A DNA stretch of 64,000 nt from Fidelibacterota bacterium (lineage in GTDB: Bacteria > Fidelibacterota > Marinisomatia > Marinisomatales > TCS55), in NCBI GenBank assembly GCA_014382015.1, contig JACNKN010000049.1, forward strand, positions 62,001 to 126,000, in the 5' to 3' direction. Both the position numbers and the translations under genes were made by a program. This document shows positions 62,055 through 64,000 of this stretch, piece by piece (position 1 is the stretch's first letter; each line of letters begins with the position of its first letter). A model generated the notes under the pieces. It saw nothing but the letters and a program-made list of their open reading frames with translations, was not told the DNA's origin and made no database searches.

Positions 62055-64000
62055 AATTGATATCCCAATATTTAACTGAAATTCGCCGGACGGCCATCGA
62101 ATACGATATAAAAATCCTTGGATGGAAGATATATACTTTATGCCTCAGTTTGTTCATCACTGGGCTCATGGTGGAAAATATATTCTATTTATCCAGTTTT
62201 ACACGATTTACTGTTTGGATGGTTATGATAAGCTTTATGGTCATGGGAATTGCCTGGTTTGTGATTGCATCAATGCAAATTAGAGCCAATGCATTTGGGC
62301 GCTATCGTTGGTCTCACTTAGCAAGAACAATGGGCAAATATGCCCTGCCTAAAGAAGATACACTCATTAATGCACTTCAGATTGAACGAGACGCACAGGA
62401 TTCCTCTTCCACAGAACTCAGCCAGTCATTTATTGAACAAACAATTCAAAAACTAAAAAAACAACTTAATCTATCTAAATTATTTCCAATGGATCGTATT
62501 CATTATTGGAAGCGTATCACATTAGTTGGATTAACTATTTCCATCCTGTCCTTGTCTTTTACATGGAAGCATTCCGTTTCATCTTTATACCGATGGACTC
62601 ACCCAAAAACGGAATTTATCCCACCCAAACCATTTAAATTAAAAAGTGTTTCCCGCCACGTTCATGTTCTCGGTGGCGAAAATATAGCCGTTTCTTTTTC
62701 AATCATTGGGGAAATTCCAGACTCCCTTCATATTGAATTCAAACCTGTGGCTTTTGAACCGGGCCGGGATTCACTGATTCTAAAAACAATCTATCCCCCA
62801 AAGGGTAAAAATATTTTCACCGCCGAATTAAAAGAAATATTCCAAAATTACCGTTATCGTGCATTTTATACATCCAATAAATTCTGGCAGCCATGGGATG
62901 AAATTTCATCGAAAGATTATTCTATTTCTGTCACAGATCGCCCTACCATTGAGGATTTCTCCGTCACGATTCGACCCCCAACTTATACACAATTGGCACC
63001 CCAAATTCAAAAAGCAAATCAAGCTGAAATCCAAGCACTAAAGGGATCAAGCATTTCGGTTCATCTTCAATCAAATCGACAATTAGCCAAGGCTGAATTG
63101 ATCTTAAATGGTGAAATCCAAAGAATGAAGGTGCAGCAAAAAAATGCCCAATATGTTTTTAAGATCAAAGAAGATGGTGAATTTTCCATTCATTTAACAG
63201 ACCGTCGGGGTATTACCAATCGAAATCCGATTCCATTTAAATTACATATGATTCCTGATATTTCACCGGAAATGACCATTATCCAACCACCGCCAATCGT
63301 TGAATTGGGGGGAGATCAATCCATTCCCATCATAATGGCCATCGAGGATGATTTTGGTTTTTCAAACCTTCAGCTCGCCTACGAAATTCAGCGTCCGAGT
63401 TATATTCAAGTGGAACCATTTATATCCATGTTTAGCATTCAAATCGACGATCCAAATCAATCTCGACAGGAGATAAATACAGTTTGGGATTTAGGTCCTT
63501 TGGGTCTCATGCCAGAAGATGAAGTCCATTACCATTTTGAATTATACGATAATGATAATATTTCCGGTCCAAAAAAATCCATATCCGGAACCTTTATCGC
63601 CCGGGTGCCGTCTCTCAATGATTTATTTTTATCTTTTAACGAAAAGGAAAATGAAATTTCTGATGCAGTGGAAATAGAGTTAGAAGAAATACAAAAACTC
63701 CAGAAACAATTGAAAAAGGCTGAGTTAACACTTCTTAAAACAGATAAACCGGATTGGAAGGATCAGCAAGCGTTAAAGGAAACGATGGACTCAGTCCAAG
63801 ATAAGTTGACTGATTTTGAGGCATTATCTGAGCAATTGAATGCATTGAACAATTCCGGTGAAAAACATCAATTATTCTCAGATAATTTGATGGGGAAATT
63901 CAAAGATCTACAAAAACTTATTGAGGATATTTTTCCACCAGAAATGCTTCATAACATGGATTGGATGCGTGAGGCCATGGACAATATGGATTCAAAAGAT
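62051..64000 (+). CDS. DUF4175-like membrane protein, partial
   Basis: 650 codons open at the right edge. ATG overlaps the DUF4159 stop. Three membrane helices (about 26-47, 53-74, 157-173), a periplasmic beta-rich domain with VHVLGGENIAVSFSIIG and repeats of Ig-like type, then a coiled coil starting LSFNEKENEISDAVEIELEE. Matches the DUF4175 layout seen beside DUF4159. Function unknown; envelope-related. Confidence 0.8.
   Translation, partial: MKLISQYLTEIRRTAIEYDIKILGWKIYTLCLSLFITGLMVENIFYLSSFTRFTVWMVMISFMVMGIAWFVIASMQIRANAFGRYRWSHLARTMGKYALPKEDTLINALQIERDAQDSSSTELSQSFIEQTIQKLKKQLNLSKLFPMDRIHYWKRITLVGLTISILSLSFTWKHSVSSLYRWTHPKTEFIPPKPFKLKSVSRHVHVLGGENIAVSFSIIGEIPDSLHIEFKPVAFEPGRDSLILKTIYPPKGKNIFTAELKEIFQNYRYRAFYTSNKFWQPWDEISSKDYSISVTDRPTIEDFSVTIRPPTYTQLAPQIQKANQAEIQALKGSSISVHLQSNRQLAKAELILNGEIQRMKVQQKNAQYVFKIKEDGEFSIHLTDRRGITNRNPIPFKLHMIPDISPEMTIIQPPPIVELGGDQSIPIIMAIEDDFGFSNLQLAYEIQRPSYIQVEPFISMFSIQIDDPNQSRQEINTVWDLGPLGLMPEDEVHYHFELYDNDNISGPKKSISGTFIARVPSLNDLFLSFNEKENEISDAVEIELEEIQKLQKQLKKAELTLLKTDKPDWKDQQALKETMDSVQDKLTDFEALSEQLNALNNSGEKHQLFSDNLMGKFKDLQKLIEDIFPPEMLHNMDWMREAMDNMDSKD

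Overview
The window looks like a chromosomal stretch of a low-to-moderate GC bacterium of the FCB superphylum. It carries a full-length SprA/Sov type IX secretion (T9SS) translocon, PorV/PorQ-type barrels, secreted proteins ending in FlgD-like sorting tails, and many lipoproteins and multi-domain outer-membrane proteins. A Marinimicrobia (SAR406)-like lineage is my best guess, but that is inference only. Start codons are often TTG or GTG, several with a strong Shine-Dalgarno (SD) sequence. I saw no tRNA, rRNA or CRISPR array.

Layout. 0-3 kb: a radical SAM enzyme of the tetraether-synthase (Tes)/class D type lies between two paralogous small membrane proteins, with a palindromic element and a duplicated gene start just upstream. 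3-5 kb: a secreted barrel-like protein diverges from an HTH-PAS regulator. 5.1-5.6 kb: a PrxQ/Bcp peroxiredoxin whose peroxidatic cysteine codon is TGA, followed at the right distance by a bacterial SECIS-like hairpin, so it is very probably a selenoprotein. 5.6-24.4 kb: a long, tightly coupled minus-strand run reading SprA, M28 cyclase-like hydrolase, lipoprotein, propeller/FlgD protein, PorV, PorQ-like barrel, YibQ-type deacetylase, asparaginase II, secreted nuclease, multiheme cytochrome/TPR protein and Nudix hydrolase. 24.5-35.4 kb: housekeeping and metabolic genes (RdgB, gamma-carbonic anhydrase, MOP-type transporter, EamA, cupin, SDR, proline dehydrogenase with a DadA-type oxidase).

35.5-47.9 kb is the accessory part. 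It holds an operon of small dimeric alpha/beta-barrel proteins and a tautomerase with near-identical SD leaders, then cyanophycinase-like, M20 and alpha/beta-hydrolase lipoproteins. Strong palindromes sit just upstream of start codons. A complete IS3-family element has cut into one palindrome and adjoins a 5'-truncated, AT-rich serine beta-lactamase-like gene, which is followed by an attC-like long palindrome ending inside the tatD stop codon. 47.9-64 kb returns to core genes: TatD, a sterol-desaturase-family protein, a D-aminoacylase, VOC and CutC (with a damaged junction), MetRS, HolB, an EnvC-like M23 protein, a cyclic-nucleotide-binding protein, an AI-2E-family permease, a TPR outer-membrane protein, and a DUF4159-DUF4175 pair running off the right edge.

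Themes: outer-membrane biogenesis and T9SS secretion; oxidative-stress and detoxification proteins (selenoperoxiredoxin, ABM-like proteins, VOC, tautomerase); amino-acid and D-amino-acid scavenging; and intergenic palindromes that repeatedly lie next to translation starts.
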